From AC-32 sp963717475 (lineage in GTDB: Bacteria; Actinomycetota; Thermoleophilia; Gaiellales; Gaiellaceae), in assembly GCA_963717475.1 (NCBI GenBank), contig OY970337.1, forward strand, positions 2,728,001 through 2,792,000: 64,000 nucleotides of DNA. The letters are read 5' to 3'. Below the pieces are notes generated by a model that made no database searches, was not told the DNA's origin, and worked only from the letters and a program-made list of their open reading frames with translations. Made by a program: the position numbers and the translations under genes. Position 1 is the stretch's first letter. Every line of letters begins with the position of its first letter. This document shows, piece by piece, positions 36,302 to 44,535 of the stretch.

Positions 36302-36660
36302 GCTGCCACCGCCATCGGCGAAGGGTATTCCCCCGCTACGGATTTGGATCCATCGCCGGCGGCGCCGCATCTGTGCCCTCTGTTCTCTCAGAGTGCCCTT
36401 GATGCCCGGCGGGATGCAGGCTCCGGGCCGGAAAATGCCCGCAAAGGCCTAGCTTGGTGACCCCCTCCATACAACCTCCTTACCATGGAGACTTCGCCCT
36501 GCGCGGCGGCGGTTCGGGATCGCGGATTACATGGCGCTTCCCCGGCAATTGCACCGGTTCGCACGCGATGACGAGGATTGCCTGAACCGACCCGAGTTGC
36601 CCCCGCGGACCCGGAATCTGTCCCCAAAACGTGTCCCCAATCCGCTGCTCATGCGCCGAG
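36302..36660. other. Intergenic region with diverged tRNA-Thr-like fragment
   Basis: This 359-base gap holds no gene I can support. It contains CCTCCTTACCATGGAG (36475-36490), identical to the anticodon-arm complement of tRNA-Thr. A nearby GACCCCCTCC (36459-36468) also matches that tRNA. About 143 bases after the anticodon-arm match a tandem repeat TGTCCCCAA (36619-36627 and 36632-36640) occurs. The layout resembles the tRNA-Thr fragment sites at 39.5 and 48.5 kb. Confidence 0.5.
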
Positions 36661-37353
36661 TCAGGACGGAGGCAGCGGCAGCCCTGACAACTGGATGAGC
36701 GACAGCGCGAGCAGCGCGATACCCAGACTGACCAGGCCGTAGCGGACACCCCGGTACGGGAAGTGTGTCGAGATGCCCACCAGGAAGAGGATGCTGGCCA
36801 GGACGACCGTGAGCCGAATGTACTTGTCCGCGGTCGATCCGTCTTTCTCGCCGTCGAGAAAGGCTGCTTTGGCTCGGGAATCGAGCGCGCGAGCCTCGGC
36901 CACACCGGGCCGCTTGTACTGCGGCATGAATGTGGGGCCTCGCGGCGCTTCGGGGTTCGTCGCCGGCTTCGTCGCGAGCCAGGCATCGAACGCGACCTTG
37001 AACTCGGGGCGGAACCGGTGTTCCGCCAGCCGCATGGCGGTCTTGTTGCCGGCGATGTAGGCCGCGAACCAAGACTCGAAGGCGGACGAGTCGAAGTCGC
37101 GCAGTTCGCCCGCGTCGGAATCCGCCCTGCTCGCGTCGATCCGCAAGCTCGACGCTGTTGCTAACTCGACGCGCGACTCGGTCGACCACTTGGCGGCCGC
37201 GTACCCCGACCACGCCGCTAGCAGCGCCACGAGGGAGAGCAGGACCGCCTCGATGACGGAGATGAGCCGGTCGCGCCGCTCATGCGAGTCGGCGTGCTTC
37301 GCATGCTCGCCGATCTCTTTCGCAACCTCGCTCGCCGAAAGCCCTTCCGGCAT
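36661..37353 (-). CDS. DUF4337-like membrane protein (paralogue A)
   Basis: A 230-residue protein. The acidic/His-rich N-terminus (MPEGLSASEVAKEIGEHAKHADSHERRDRL) is followed by a TM segment (about 31-50, ISVIEAVLLSLVALLAAWSGYAAAKW), a helical soluble part, and two C-terminal TM segments (about 180-222). The paralogue at 39839-40528 is alike along its whole length. Function is unknown. The stop codon lies just beyond the tandem repeat of the tRNA-Thr-like site at 36.5 kb. Confidence 0.83.
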   Translation of the reverse strand: MPEGLSASEVAKEIGEHAKHADSHERRDRLISVIEAVLLSLVALLAAWSGYAAAKWSTESRVELATASSLRIDASRADSDAGELRDFDSSAFESWFAAYIAGNKTAMRLAEHRFRPEFKVAFDAWLATKPATNPEAPRGPTFMPQYKRPGVAEARALDSRAKAAFLDGEKDGSTADKYIRLTVVLASILFLVGISTHFPYRGVRYGLVSLGIALLALSLIQLSGLPLPPS

Positions 37354-37600
37354 GAAGGGAGCCTAACCCCGTCGCCGTCCGGGGCCGGCATGAACGCCTA
37401 GAGACGAAGGGGCCGGCTCCCGCTCCCGCTGCGGCGGCGTAACCGGCGGTCAGAAGCGCACCGAAGATCGACTGCATGATCGCTCCGCCCAGATCGCGCT
37501 GCCCGATGGGGGTGAATCCCGGCCGCGCGCGCATGCACCGCGCGGCCCTCTGTAGCTGCTTAGCGCGAGCGCGCTACGGGCAGCGTCGTAGGGGCTGGCT

Positions 37601-38269
37601 TCATGCGGCCAGGTCGTAGCAGCCGCGCACCACGAGAAAGGTGCCGATGACCATGAGCAAGATCAGCGCGATGGAACGTGTGTGCCCTAATAGCCACGCT
37701 CTCCAGGTAGCCAAGACCTGGGCGGAGCGGTCGGGTGCGACGAGAACGACGACGACGGGGGCTGAGATCGTCACGATCGAGGTGAGCGCGAACATGAGAG
37801 CGGCGACGGCAGAATCGACGGCTCCGACGTTCGCCTTCAGGATCTCGGCGCCGGCCGCAAACGTGAGCGTGAAGGTGAGCATGAAGGCTCCGACCAGGAA
37901 GCCGAGCGCCCAGTGCGTCCGGTCGATCCGGTCGAGCCATTTCGGCGGAGACTGGCTCTTCGTCTCCTGTTTTGGCCGGCGGTAGCCGCGCACGGAAACG
38001 AACAGGAGCAAGCACCCCAGCAGGACCTCGATCGCAGAAGCGGCCCGCGACGGGGTTGTCTGCGTTGAACCGAAGTCCTGGCCTTGCAACACGAAAACCA
38101 TCAGGACCGCGAGCAGTCCGATCGCGAGGATCCAACCACCGATGAACGCGATCGCGCGCCGCAGGCCGTTCGACATGCTCAGCAAAACGATCACTGTGAC
38201 CACCGAGCCGGGGCTCGTGAACGCGACCGCCAAACCGAGAGCAGCGACCTCGGGGATCAAGCTCCCCAC
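37601..38269 (-). CDS. GAP/LysE-like small exporter family membrane protein
   Basis: A 222-residue protein with six TM segments. The N-terminus IPEVAALGLAVAFTSPGSVVTVIVLLSMSNGLRRAIAFIGGW resembles the actinobacterial GAP (Sap/SfLAP) family related to LysE. A soluble loop (RRPKQETKSQSPPKWLDRIDRTH) separates the two halves. The mycobacterial Gap protein is tied to glycolipid transport; the role here is unknown. Confidence 0.8.
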   Translation of the reverse strand: MGSLIPEVAALGLAVAFTSPGSVVTVIVLLSMSNGLRRAIAFIGGWILAIGLLAVLMVFVLQGQDFGSTQTTPSRAASAIEVLLGCLLLFVSVRGYRRPKQETKSQSPPKWLDRIDRTHWALGFLVGAFMLTFTLTFAAGAEILKANVGAVDSAVAALMFALTSIVTISAPVVVVLVAPDRSAQVLATWRAWLLGHTRSIALILLMVIGTFLVVRGCYDLAA

Positions 38270-38345
38270 CTACAACCCCCTTCCGGCCACTATCCGAAGC
38301 AAGCCCGTCGCTGGAGAGGTTCGCGCCGCAGGGCTGAAAGACCGT

Positions 38346-39203
38346 CTAGGGCGACGAGAGGGTGGTCTGCGGCACCTGAGGACGGAACGGCTCGTGCTCG
38401 AGCACCCCGCCGTTGCGTACGATCACGGCGGACGACTCGTCGATCTCGTGCCACACGCCCGGCAGATCCGAGAACGGCTCGGACGCGATCAGCCGGTCGG
38501 CGGAAGTCGCCTCCGTGAACCACATCTTCTTCTTGGGATAGAGCTGGTGCAGCGAGTCGACGTCGGCCGACGCGAACAGCGACCGTGCCCGGCCCTCGGT
38601 CGCGTACCGCACGGCCCACAGGCTGCTGCCGTCCGAGACACCGAAGGTCCCTTGCACCATCGGCGCGACGCCAGAATCGCTCGCGGTCTCCTCGATCAGC
38701 CCCACGGTGCGCTCGAGCGCACCGATCGGATCCTCCTCGAGTCCGAACGTGAGCGCGAGCCTGAACACCACCTCCGTGTCCGTCGAGCCCACGATGCCGG
38801 CGAACAGTTCCGGATCGATCGCCCACATGAGGTCCCGCCGGATGACGTGAAAGTCACCGATGTAGCCGTTGTGCACGAACAGCCAGCGCCCGTGGCGGAA
38901 GGGATGGCAGTTGGTCTGGGTCACCGGTGACCCGATCGCCGCCCGGACGTGCACCATGAACATCGGCGACGCGACGTGTCCGGCGAGCTCACGCAGGTTC
39001 GCATCGCCCCAGGCCGGGGCGACGCTGTGGTAGACGCCCGGCCCTTCGCCGGCGCCGTACCAGCCGACCCCGAAGCCGTCGCCGTTCGTCGGTTCGGCAC
39101 CCATTCGCGAGTGCAAGCTCTGGTCGACGATCCCGTGCTGGGTTCTGAAGAGCAGTTCCTCGATGAGAACGGGCTGCCCGTGCCATGCCATCCAGCGACA
39201 CAT
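38346..39203 (-). CDS. Class II glutamine amidotransferase (YafJ/EgtC-like)
   Basis: A 285-residue protein. The start is ATG 39203, because the Cys directly after Met (MCRWMAWHG) is the N-terminal catalytic nucleophile. The Ntn-hydrolase pattern continues with RMGAEPTNGDGFGVGWYG, HVRAAIGSPVTQTNCHPFRHGRWLFVHNGYIGDF and GSTDTEVVF. Stand-alone members such as EgtC act as amidohydrolases on gamma-glutamyl compounds. No ergothioneine genes are nearby, so the substrate is open. Confidence 0.9.
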   Translation of the reverse strand: MCRWMAWHGQPVLIEELLFRTQHGIVDQSLHSRMGAEPTNGDGFGVGWYGAGEGPGVYHSVAPAWGDANLRELAGHVASPMFMVHVRAAIGSPVTQTNCHPFRHGRWLFVHNGYIGDFHVIRRDLMWAIDPELFAGIVGSTDTEVVFRLALTFGLEEDPIGALERTVGLIEETASDSGVAPMVQGTFGVSDGSSLWAVRYATEGRARSLFASADVDSLHQLYPKKKMWFTEATSADRLIASEPFSDLPGVWHEIDESSAVIVRNGGVLEHEPFRPQVPQTTLSSP

Positions 39204-39482
39204 CGCATCCTCCCTTTCGTATCGAGTCATCATCGGACTCGCCCCGCCGCCCGGCGTCATCCTGATCAGGTGATCCACCAAAGGCGCGGGAGACATCGGC
39301 GAGTCGGATGTCTCGACGAGCCTCCTGGCACGGACGAGCACCTCTCGTTCAAGGAGGTCTCGATGAAGCCAGAAGCCTTTGCTTCAGGCCAAAACTGCCT
39401 GGCTCCTCAGACGATGGACAGATTTTGGGGAGGACAGGTTGAGGGACGGTCGAGCGTCCCGCGTACGCGCCTGAGGCACGAA

Positions 39483-39505
39483 AAAAGGCCATTTGCTGGC
39501 CTTTT
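39483..39505 (-). terminator. Intrinsic terminator 3' of the tRNA-Thr fragment
   Basis: AAAAGGCCA (39483-39491) and TGGCCTTTT (39497-39505) form a perfect 9-bp stem around TTTGC. On the minus strand the hairpin is followed by six U residues, as in a normal tRNA terminator. It starts three bases beyond the tRNA fragment. Confidence 0.85.
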
Positions 39506-39507
39506 GT

Positions 39508-39551
39508 GAAGCCCTCTGACGGACTCGAACCGTCGACCCCCTCCTTACCAT
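39508..39551 (-). repeat. tRNA-Thr 3' fragment (putative attachment core, copy 1)
   Basis: These 44 bases are identical to the part of tRNA-Thr(GGT) at 51694-51737, from the anticodon loop through the T arm to the 3' end plus two flanking bases. The 5' half of the tRNA is missing: the sequence diverges immediately after the anticodon loop. It is in direct orientation with the intact gene and with copy 2 at 48529-48572. Partial 3' duplications of this sort are the usual mark of tyrosine-recombinase integration into a tRNA gene. Confidence 0.85.
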
Positions 39552-39690
39552 CGAGCAACGAGGCGGGAAGCGCGGGGTAAGCGCGGGTCGCGTCAACCCA
39601 AGAAATCCCGGAAGTCAGAGGAATCGCCTGAAAACGAGTGATCGGTCGTGGACGCGCGTGCCCACGGTGGCATTCCCTCAGTGTTCCCTC
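39552..39690 (+). repeat. Repeated arm adjacent to tRNA-Thr fragment (copy 1)
   Basis: The first 18 bases (CGAGCAACGAGGCGGGAA) are identical to the same position in copy 2. The rest is diverged but alignable. A plus-strand frame through both ends in a similar basic/acidic tail (KKSRKSEESPENE then stop here). The arm finishes with a tandem TTCCCTCA-GTG-TTCCCTCA (39673-39691), which resembles arm-type recombinase sites. Confidence 0.65.
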
Positions 39691-39838
39691 ACAACCCTAC
39701 GCGCGACGCACCAGTGGCGCGGGCTAGCCGGGAGCTCGCGCGGGAGACTTCACAACAGAGATCCACGGCATGACGATGCGAGAGCGCGGCTCTGGAACTG
39801 GAAGGCTCTGCGCGGCCTGTTCGGCGACGCCCGTCACA

Positions 39839-40528
39839 TCACGACGGCGGCCCTGGGAGGCCGAGCAGCTGCACGACCGACACGACGAGCAGCACGGCCG
39901 CGACGCACACCAGACCGTAACGCGCCACGCGGACCGGGAAGCGGCTGCCGATGCCGATGAGGAACAGGACCGCAGCCAGGAAGACCGTCAGCCGGACGTA
40001 CTTGTCGGCCGTGCCGGCGTCCGACTGGCCCTCCTCGAAGTAGTGGTCGGCCTTCGCGGTCAACGCCCGCGCCTGTGCTTCTTGCGGGATTCGGTATTGC
40101 GGCAGGTCGGACGGGTCTGCCGGCGCGTTCGGATTCTTCAGCGGGTGGGTCGCGAGCCAGGCCTCGAAGGCGGGCCGGTAGCCCGGGCGCAGGCGCTTGA
40201 CCGCCAGCCCAAAGAGCTTCGCGTCGCCCGAGGCATACGCGGTCTCGGCCGCGTTGAAGGAGACGGAGTCGAGCGTGCGGATCTGCGTCGCCTTGATCTC
40301 GGCAACGCTCGCCTTGCTCCGCGTCGAGGAGGCCTTCGCGAGCGAGAGCGACGACTCGGTTCCCCACTTGGCGGCCGAATAGCCCGACCATGCGGCCAGC
40401 AGCGCCACGATCGAGAGCAGGACCGCCTCGAAGATCGCGACCAGACGGTCACGCTGCTCGTGCGCAGTGTGCTCGTGGTGCTCGGCAATCTCTTTGCCGA
40501 CCTCGGAAGCGGACAAACCTTCGGCCAC
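39839..40528 (-). CDS. DUF4337-like membrane protein (paralogue B)
   Basis: A 229-residue protein with the same plan as the gene at 36661: MAEGLSASEVGKEIAEHHEHTAHEQRDRL, one TM (about 31-50, AVLLSIVALLAAWSGYSAAKW), a helical region, and two C-terminal TMs ending QLLGLPGPPS. Function is unknown. It is the first gene after the tRNA-Thr fragment and arm at 39.5 kb, mirroring the position of paralogue A after the 36.5-kb site. Confidence 0.83.
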   Translation of the reverse strand: MAEGLSASEVGKEIAEHHEHTAHEQRDRLVAIFEAVLLSIVALLAAWSGYSAAKWGTESSLSLAKASSTRSKASVAEIKATQIRTLDSVSFNAAETAYASGDAKLFGLAVKRLRPGYRPAFEAWLATHPLKNPNAPADPSDLPQYRIPQEAQARALTAKADHYFEEGQSDAGTADKYVRLTVFLAAVLFLIGIGSRFPVRVARYGLVCVAAVLLVVSVVQLLGLPGPPS

Positions 40529-40759
40529 GTGGACTCCATTTCCGGCGAGCCTGCTCTGTCAGGATCGCGCAGCGGGGGCGCCGAGCATCCCGTCCTGGAA
40601 CCGTTGCGGCAGCCCAGAACGGTGCATCCTCCCAATGAGATGATCGAGGAGCTTCATGCCATTCGCATGAAGAGCACCGATTCAACCGGGCCATACTCGA
40701 CGTGGAAGCCGTCCGGCGACGATCACTCGCAGGACCGGAGCGGAGAGTTCGGCGCACCG

Positions 40760-41668
40760 ATGACAAATCCAGAAGGCCCCACGACCTCGCCGACGGGAAC
40801 CGGCGGAAGCCGGCTGTCGGCAACGACGGACTGGCTCCGGACCCGAGTCGACACCAGCCTCGGACGTCTGACACTGCTCTGGTTCCGCCGCTATTTCGAG
40901 GCGAGCCGGAACTCGGGCGCCGCAGCGTCGGCATACGTCACGTTGTCGGTCTTCCCGACGGCACTCGTGATCGTGGCGATGTTCACGTCGGCCAAGGGGA
41001 ATGACAACGCCTTTGCCGAGCATCTGATCGCGCACATGAAGCTCGACGGGCCGACCGCGAGCATTGCCCACGACATGTTCGGCACCACGGCGAACAATCT
41101 CCTGGCGGCCTCGGTCACGGTCGTGATCGGCTTCCTGATCTGGGGCCTGTCCATCGGTCAGCTGTACCAGGACGTCTACGCGCGGGCCTGGCGCATCCGC
41201 GTCGGCTCGGCCGCCGACCAGGCGCTCTTCACGATCTGGTTCTTCGTCTTCAGCGGTCTCCTCGCGCTGGTCACCGTTGCGGCATCCGAGCTCCGAACCG
41301 CCGGCTGGATCGCGGTCCTGCCGGCATGGATCGCGGGCTCGATGATCTTCTGGCTCTGGACTCCGCGCTTTCTGCTCCACCGCCAGGTCTCGCTTCGCTC
41401 CCTCATGCCGGGCGCACTGCTCGCCACGTTCGTCGTCGGTGGGACGGTCGGGACGTCCCCGCTCTGGATCGGCCCGACGCTGAACCAGAACGCCAAGGCG
41501 TTCGGCTCCTTCGGCGTCATCCTCGGCCTCTTCGCCTACATCCTCATCGTCGTCACCATCTCGATGGTGTGCGCCGTGTTCGCTCCCGTCTGGGCGGAAT
41601 GGCGTCACGCCGAGAAGGACCGAGTATCCGAGGCTGCCGGATCAGCTGAAACGGCGCCGAGCGCGTGA
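40760..41668 (+). CDS. YihY/BrkB-like inner membrane protein
   Basis: A 302-residue protein with about six TM segments: YVTLSVFPTALVIVAMFT, LLAASVTVVIGFLIWGLSIGQLYQDVYARAWRI, ALFTIWFFVFSGLLALVTVAASEL, and others, followed by a charged tail. This is the YihY/virulence factor BrkB pattern. ATG 40760 is chosen; upstream in-frame ATGs near 40640 would add about 40 polar residues. Function is unknown. The stop overlaps the next start. Confidence 0.78.
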   Translation: MTNPEGPTTSPTGTGGSRLSATTDWLRTRVDTSLGRLTLLWFRRYFEASRNSGAAASAYVTLSVFPTALVIVAMFTSAKGNDNAFAEHLIAHMKLDGPTASIAHDMFGTTANNLLAASVTVVIGFLIWGLSIGQLYQDVYARAWRIRVGSAADQALFTIWFFVFSGLLALVTVAASELRTAGWIAVLPAWIAGSMIFWLWTPRFLLHRQVSLRSLMPGALLATFVVGGTVGTSPLWIGPTLNQNAKAFGSFGVILGLFAYILIVVTISMVCAVFAPVWAEWRHAEKDRVSEAAGSAETAPSA

Positions 41669-42589
41669 ACAACAGGAGCGTTGGAACACCCCCTGCGGCG
41701 ACGCCGACCAGCGCGCGGGCGCGTCGCCGGTCACGCCGGCGCGCGCTCGCCGATGCGGTCGCGGCGGTTCGCAGCACCGATCCCGCCAGCGTCGAATCGG
41801 CGCTCACGAAGCTCGGAGGCCGGCGGCGTTGGCTCGCGCCGCTCGTCTACGCCGCAGGCACCGTCGCCGTCGTCTTCGACGGGGTCCTCCTGCTGTTGCG
41901 CAACTGGCGGCTCACGCTCCTGCAGCTCTTCCCGGCCGCGTGGATCTCCGTGATGACCTGGAACATGAAGAGCCACCTGGTCTCCAAGCCCACGTTGTCG
42001 ACCAGCGCCGGGATCGCCGCCGCGATCGGCGTGCTGCTGGCCGCGCAGGTCGCCTACTGGTCGAACGCGACGTTCGCCTACACGATGGCAAAGGACGCGA
42101 ACGACGACATCAGGGCGGCATTCCGCGAGGCTCGGCCTCACTGGCGTCTGATCGGCGGCCTCGCGCTCCTCACCGGTGGGCTGCAGGCGGCGATCTGGCT
42201 GCTTGCTGCCGCACGTTCACACCGGCTGGCTCTGGTTGGCGCTGCCCGTGATGTTCGTGGTTCAGATCTATCTGTTCATCGCGATCCCGTGCTGGCTACT
42301 GGGTGTCCGAAAGACGGGCTCGAGGCGCGAGCGGATGACCCAGAGCGCCACGACCGGCGTGCTGAGCGGGGTAGCGTCGACGCCCGGCTTCCTGCTCAAC
42401 CGGCTCGGGTGGCTGTTGCTCGGAACGGGTCTCGGGATCGTCGGCGGCGCGCTGGTGGCGATCGGAGCGGTGCTGCACGTGACCGCGAGCTCCTCCGTGC
42501 GCGTGGTCAAGCTGTCGGTTCGCCTTCGAGCGGAAGACCGTGTGGCCGACCCGGGTCCGGTCGAGGGCGTCGGCCGCGCGGTCGGATGA
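41665..42589 (+). pseudogene. Polytopic membrane protein, one frameshift
   Basis: From ATG 41665 an Arg-rich cytoplasmic N-terminus (about 1-60) precedes TM segments including LVYAAGTVAVVFDGVLLLL, LTLLQLFPAAWISVMTW and GIAAAIGVLLAAQVAYW. After LQAAIWLLAAARSH the frame changes near 42215. The remaining segments TGWLWLALPVMFVVQIYLFIAIPCWLLGV and LGWLLLGTGLGIVGGALVAIGAVLHV continue to the stop at 42589. The reconstructed length is about 307 residues. I do not recognise a characterised family. It overlaps the YihY-like gene by four bases. Confidence 0.7.
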
Positions 42590-42602
42590 GCCGGGAGGCG
42601 GC

Positions 42603-43061
42603 ATGCCACGTGTAGGCCGGCCGAACTTGATCGAGCGCCGCATGACGCGTTTCTTGCGCGAGCCGCCCGCCGTGCGGACGGCTGCAGGGGTGATCGTCAC
42701 GGCGACCGGAGTCGTGGTCGTGGTCGGCGGCGTGCTGATGCGGGTGCTCGACCATCACGAGTACCCGAACATCTGGGTCGGGATGTGGTGGGCGCTGCAG
42801 ACGGTCACGACCGTCGGCTATGGCGACGTCACGCCGGCGCGGGTGTCGGGGCGCATCATCGCCGCGTTCGTGATGCTCGAGGGAATCGCGTTCCTGACCA
42901 TCGTGATCGCTGCGATCACCTCGACGTTCGTCGCGCGAGCAGCCCAGGAGGAGCGTGCGGTCGCGGACGCGGAAGAAGAGGCCGCCGAGGTGCGAATCGA
43001 AGCCCGGCTGGAAGAGATCGCGCAGCGCCTCGATCGCCTTGAAGACGCGCTTCGCAAGTGA
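42603..43061 (+). CDS. Two-TM potassium channel (ion-channel family)
   Basis: A 152-residue protein with the K+ selectivity filter TVGYGD in WWALQTVTTVGYGDVTP (about residues 60-76), a TM on each side (about 24-46 and 85-110), and a C-terminal coiled coil rich in Glu/Ala (EERAVADAEEEAAEVRIEARLEEIAQRLDRLEDAL). It is a pore-only channel without RCK domain; the coiled coil should drive tetramerisation. The ClC gene lies convergent, nine bases away. Confidence 0.92.
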   Translation: MPRVGRPNLIERRMTRFLREPPAVRTAAGVIVTATGVVVVVGGVLMRVLDHHEYPNIWVGMWWALQTVTTVGYGDVTPARVSGRIIAAFVMLEGIAFLTIVIAAITSTFVARAAQEERAVADAEEEAAEVRIEARLEEIAQRLDRLEDALRK

Positions 43062-43070
43062 GACGACGGC

Positions 43071-44447
43071 TCAGCGTGCTGGTAAGGGCGCGGCTTGGGC
43101 GGCGTCTGCCGCCGATCGACCGCGATCGGCGCCGACCCGGGCGTCGACGAACGCGGTCAACGTCTCGCTGGTGAGGTAAGCGACCACGACGGCGACGACG
43201 ATCAGCGGGGCGACCGCCAGTCCCGCCTTCGCCGAGAGAAGCGACGCGATCATCACGGAAGCGAGAGGAAGACGGAGAACCGAGACGCAGGCGGCGCCGA
43301 CGAGCGCCGCAACTGCCTGTGTCTCGGCGTAGCCGGGCAGATGCTGCGCGAGCAGTCCCGCGACGACGCCGAGGAAGATCGCCGGGAAGGTCGGGCCGCC
43401 GCGGAAGTTCCCCAAGGAGATCGACCAGGCGAGCCCCTTGAAGAGCAGCAGCAGCGCAAGCGTCGACAGGGAGATTGTCGCCGCCCCTCCGAACAGCGAA
43501 CCGAACGATTCCTGTCCCGAGAAGAGCACCGCGTCAGGCGACCTGCCGGTGGCCTCGGCGAACGCGATCGCGAGACCGCCGACGGCCAGTCCAGCCGCGA
43601 CCGTGAGCACGAACGGGTGCCGATCGACTACCTGTTTCGACCAGCGGGCGAGCTCCATGATCGCGAAGACGCACACGGCCGTCACGACCGCGAGCACGAT
43701 CGTCCAGGTGAAGTCGCCCCAGCCCGGGCCGCCGAACGGCGGCAACGGAAACGGGCTCAGAGCCCATGCGGCCGTGCTGAAGCCCGAGAACGAGCCGAGC
43801 CCGATGAAGACGAGTGAGCCCACTCCGGCTGCGATGAGACCGGGGAGGAGCACGAGCGGCAGGGTGGCCCCGCCGAGACCCGTCGCCTCTATTACCAGGA
43901 CGGCGCCGATCACAGGCGAGCCGAAGATCGACGACACAGCAGCGAACGCGCCTGCGGCCGCCATTAGCCCCACCGCCTGCTCCGGCGCGTCGCGCTTGAC
44001 GAGGCGCATGGCAATCGCCCCGAGCCCGAGCCCCACCGCGATCAGCGGGCCTTCAGGCCCGAGCACTAGCCCCAGCCCCAACGTCGCGAGCGCCGCAAGC
44101 ACGATGCCCGGCAGCTCGATCGGACGAGTCGGCCGGCCACCCGCGCTGAGCCCGTCGGCGGGGACGTGACCGCCGTGGCCGGGCATGCGCACCACTGCGA
44201 ACGCGGTCAAGAGTCCGGCGAGAGCCACCCACGGCAGCGGCCACCACACGGGAACTGCCTGATAGCCGAGCTCGCCGGGTAGGTCCGAGTACACCCACAC
44301 TTGGAGCTCGTGAACCCCCTCGAGGAAGCACCACGACGCGGCCGAAACCAGCAGCCCGATCAATGCCGCCAGCACGAGCAGCACGCGGTACTGCCGGCTG
44401 CGGATCAGAGCAGCAGGATCGGGCGCAGGCGGGGGGTCGCCGTCCAC
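43071..44447 (-). CDS. ClC-family chloride channel/transporter
   Basis: A 458-residue protein with about 12 hydrophobic segments. The selectivity motif GLVLGPEGPLIAVGLGLG (GPEGP, about 127-131) is present, with GSPVIGAVLVIEATGLGG and FRGGPTFPAIFLGVVAG downstream matching the ClC core. The gating glutamate is the E of GPEGP. There is no CBS domain. It would move Cl- (or F-) as channel or H+ antiporter. It lies beside a K+ channel gene, so the pair may serve ion balance. Confidence 0.93.
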   Translation of the reverse strand: MDGDPPPAPDPAALIRSRQYRVLLVLAALIGLLVSAASWCFLEGVHELQVWVYSDLPGELGYQAVPVWWPLPWVALAGLLTAFAVVRMPGHGGHVPADGLSAGGRPTRPIELPGIVLAALATLGLGLVLGPEGPLIAVGLGLGAIAMRLVKRDAPEQAVGLMAAAGAFAAVSSIFGSPVIGAVLVIEATGLGGATLPLVLLPGLIAAGVGSLVFIGLGSFSGFSTAAWALSPFPLPPFGGPGWGDFTWTIVLAVVTAVCVFAIMELARWSKQVVDRHPFVLTVAAGLAVGGLAIAFAEATGRSPDAVLFSGQESFGSLFGGAATISLSTLALLLLFKGLAWSISLGNFRGGPTFPAIFLGVVAGLLAQHLPGYAETQAVAALVGAACVSVLRLPLASVMIASLLSAKAGLAVAPLIVVAVVVAYLTSETLTAFVDARVGADRGRSAADAAQAAPLPAR

Positions 44448-44535
44448 CGAGCCAGCCTAAACCTCCTGTCTTCGGGTGCACTTCATCCCCAACGGATGAC
44501 GGGCGGCCACGGCTTGCGCCCTAGCCTGCTCACTG

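Larger units (their letters stand above)
39204..39838. other. Non-coding region carrying a tRNA-Thr fragment site
   Basis: This 635-base gap holds a terminator (39483-39505), the 44-base tRNA-Thr fragment (39508-39551), a repeated arm to about 39690, and about 150 bases before the convergent gene end. Short antisense reading frames over the fragment are tRNA shadows. A GGACAG-TTTTGGGG-GGACAGG stretch near 39416-39440 is weakly like the tandem at 36.6 kb. Confidence 0.6.

Noticed and set aside
39349..39596. Small minus-strand frames reading MVRRGSTVRVRQRA over the tRNA-Thr fragments
   Set aside because: This is the translation of the tRNA sequence itself, found at each copy; not a protein gene.
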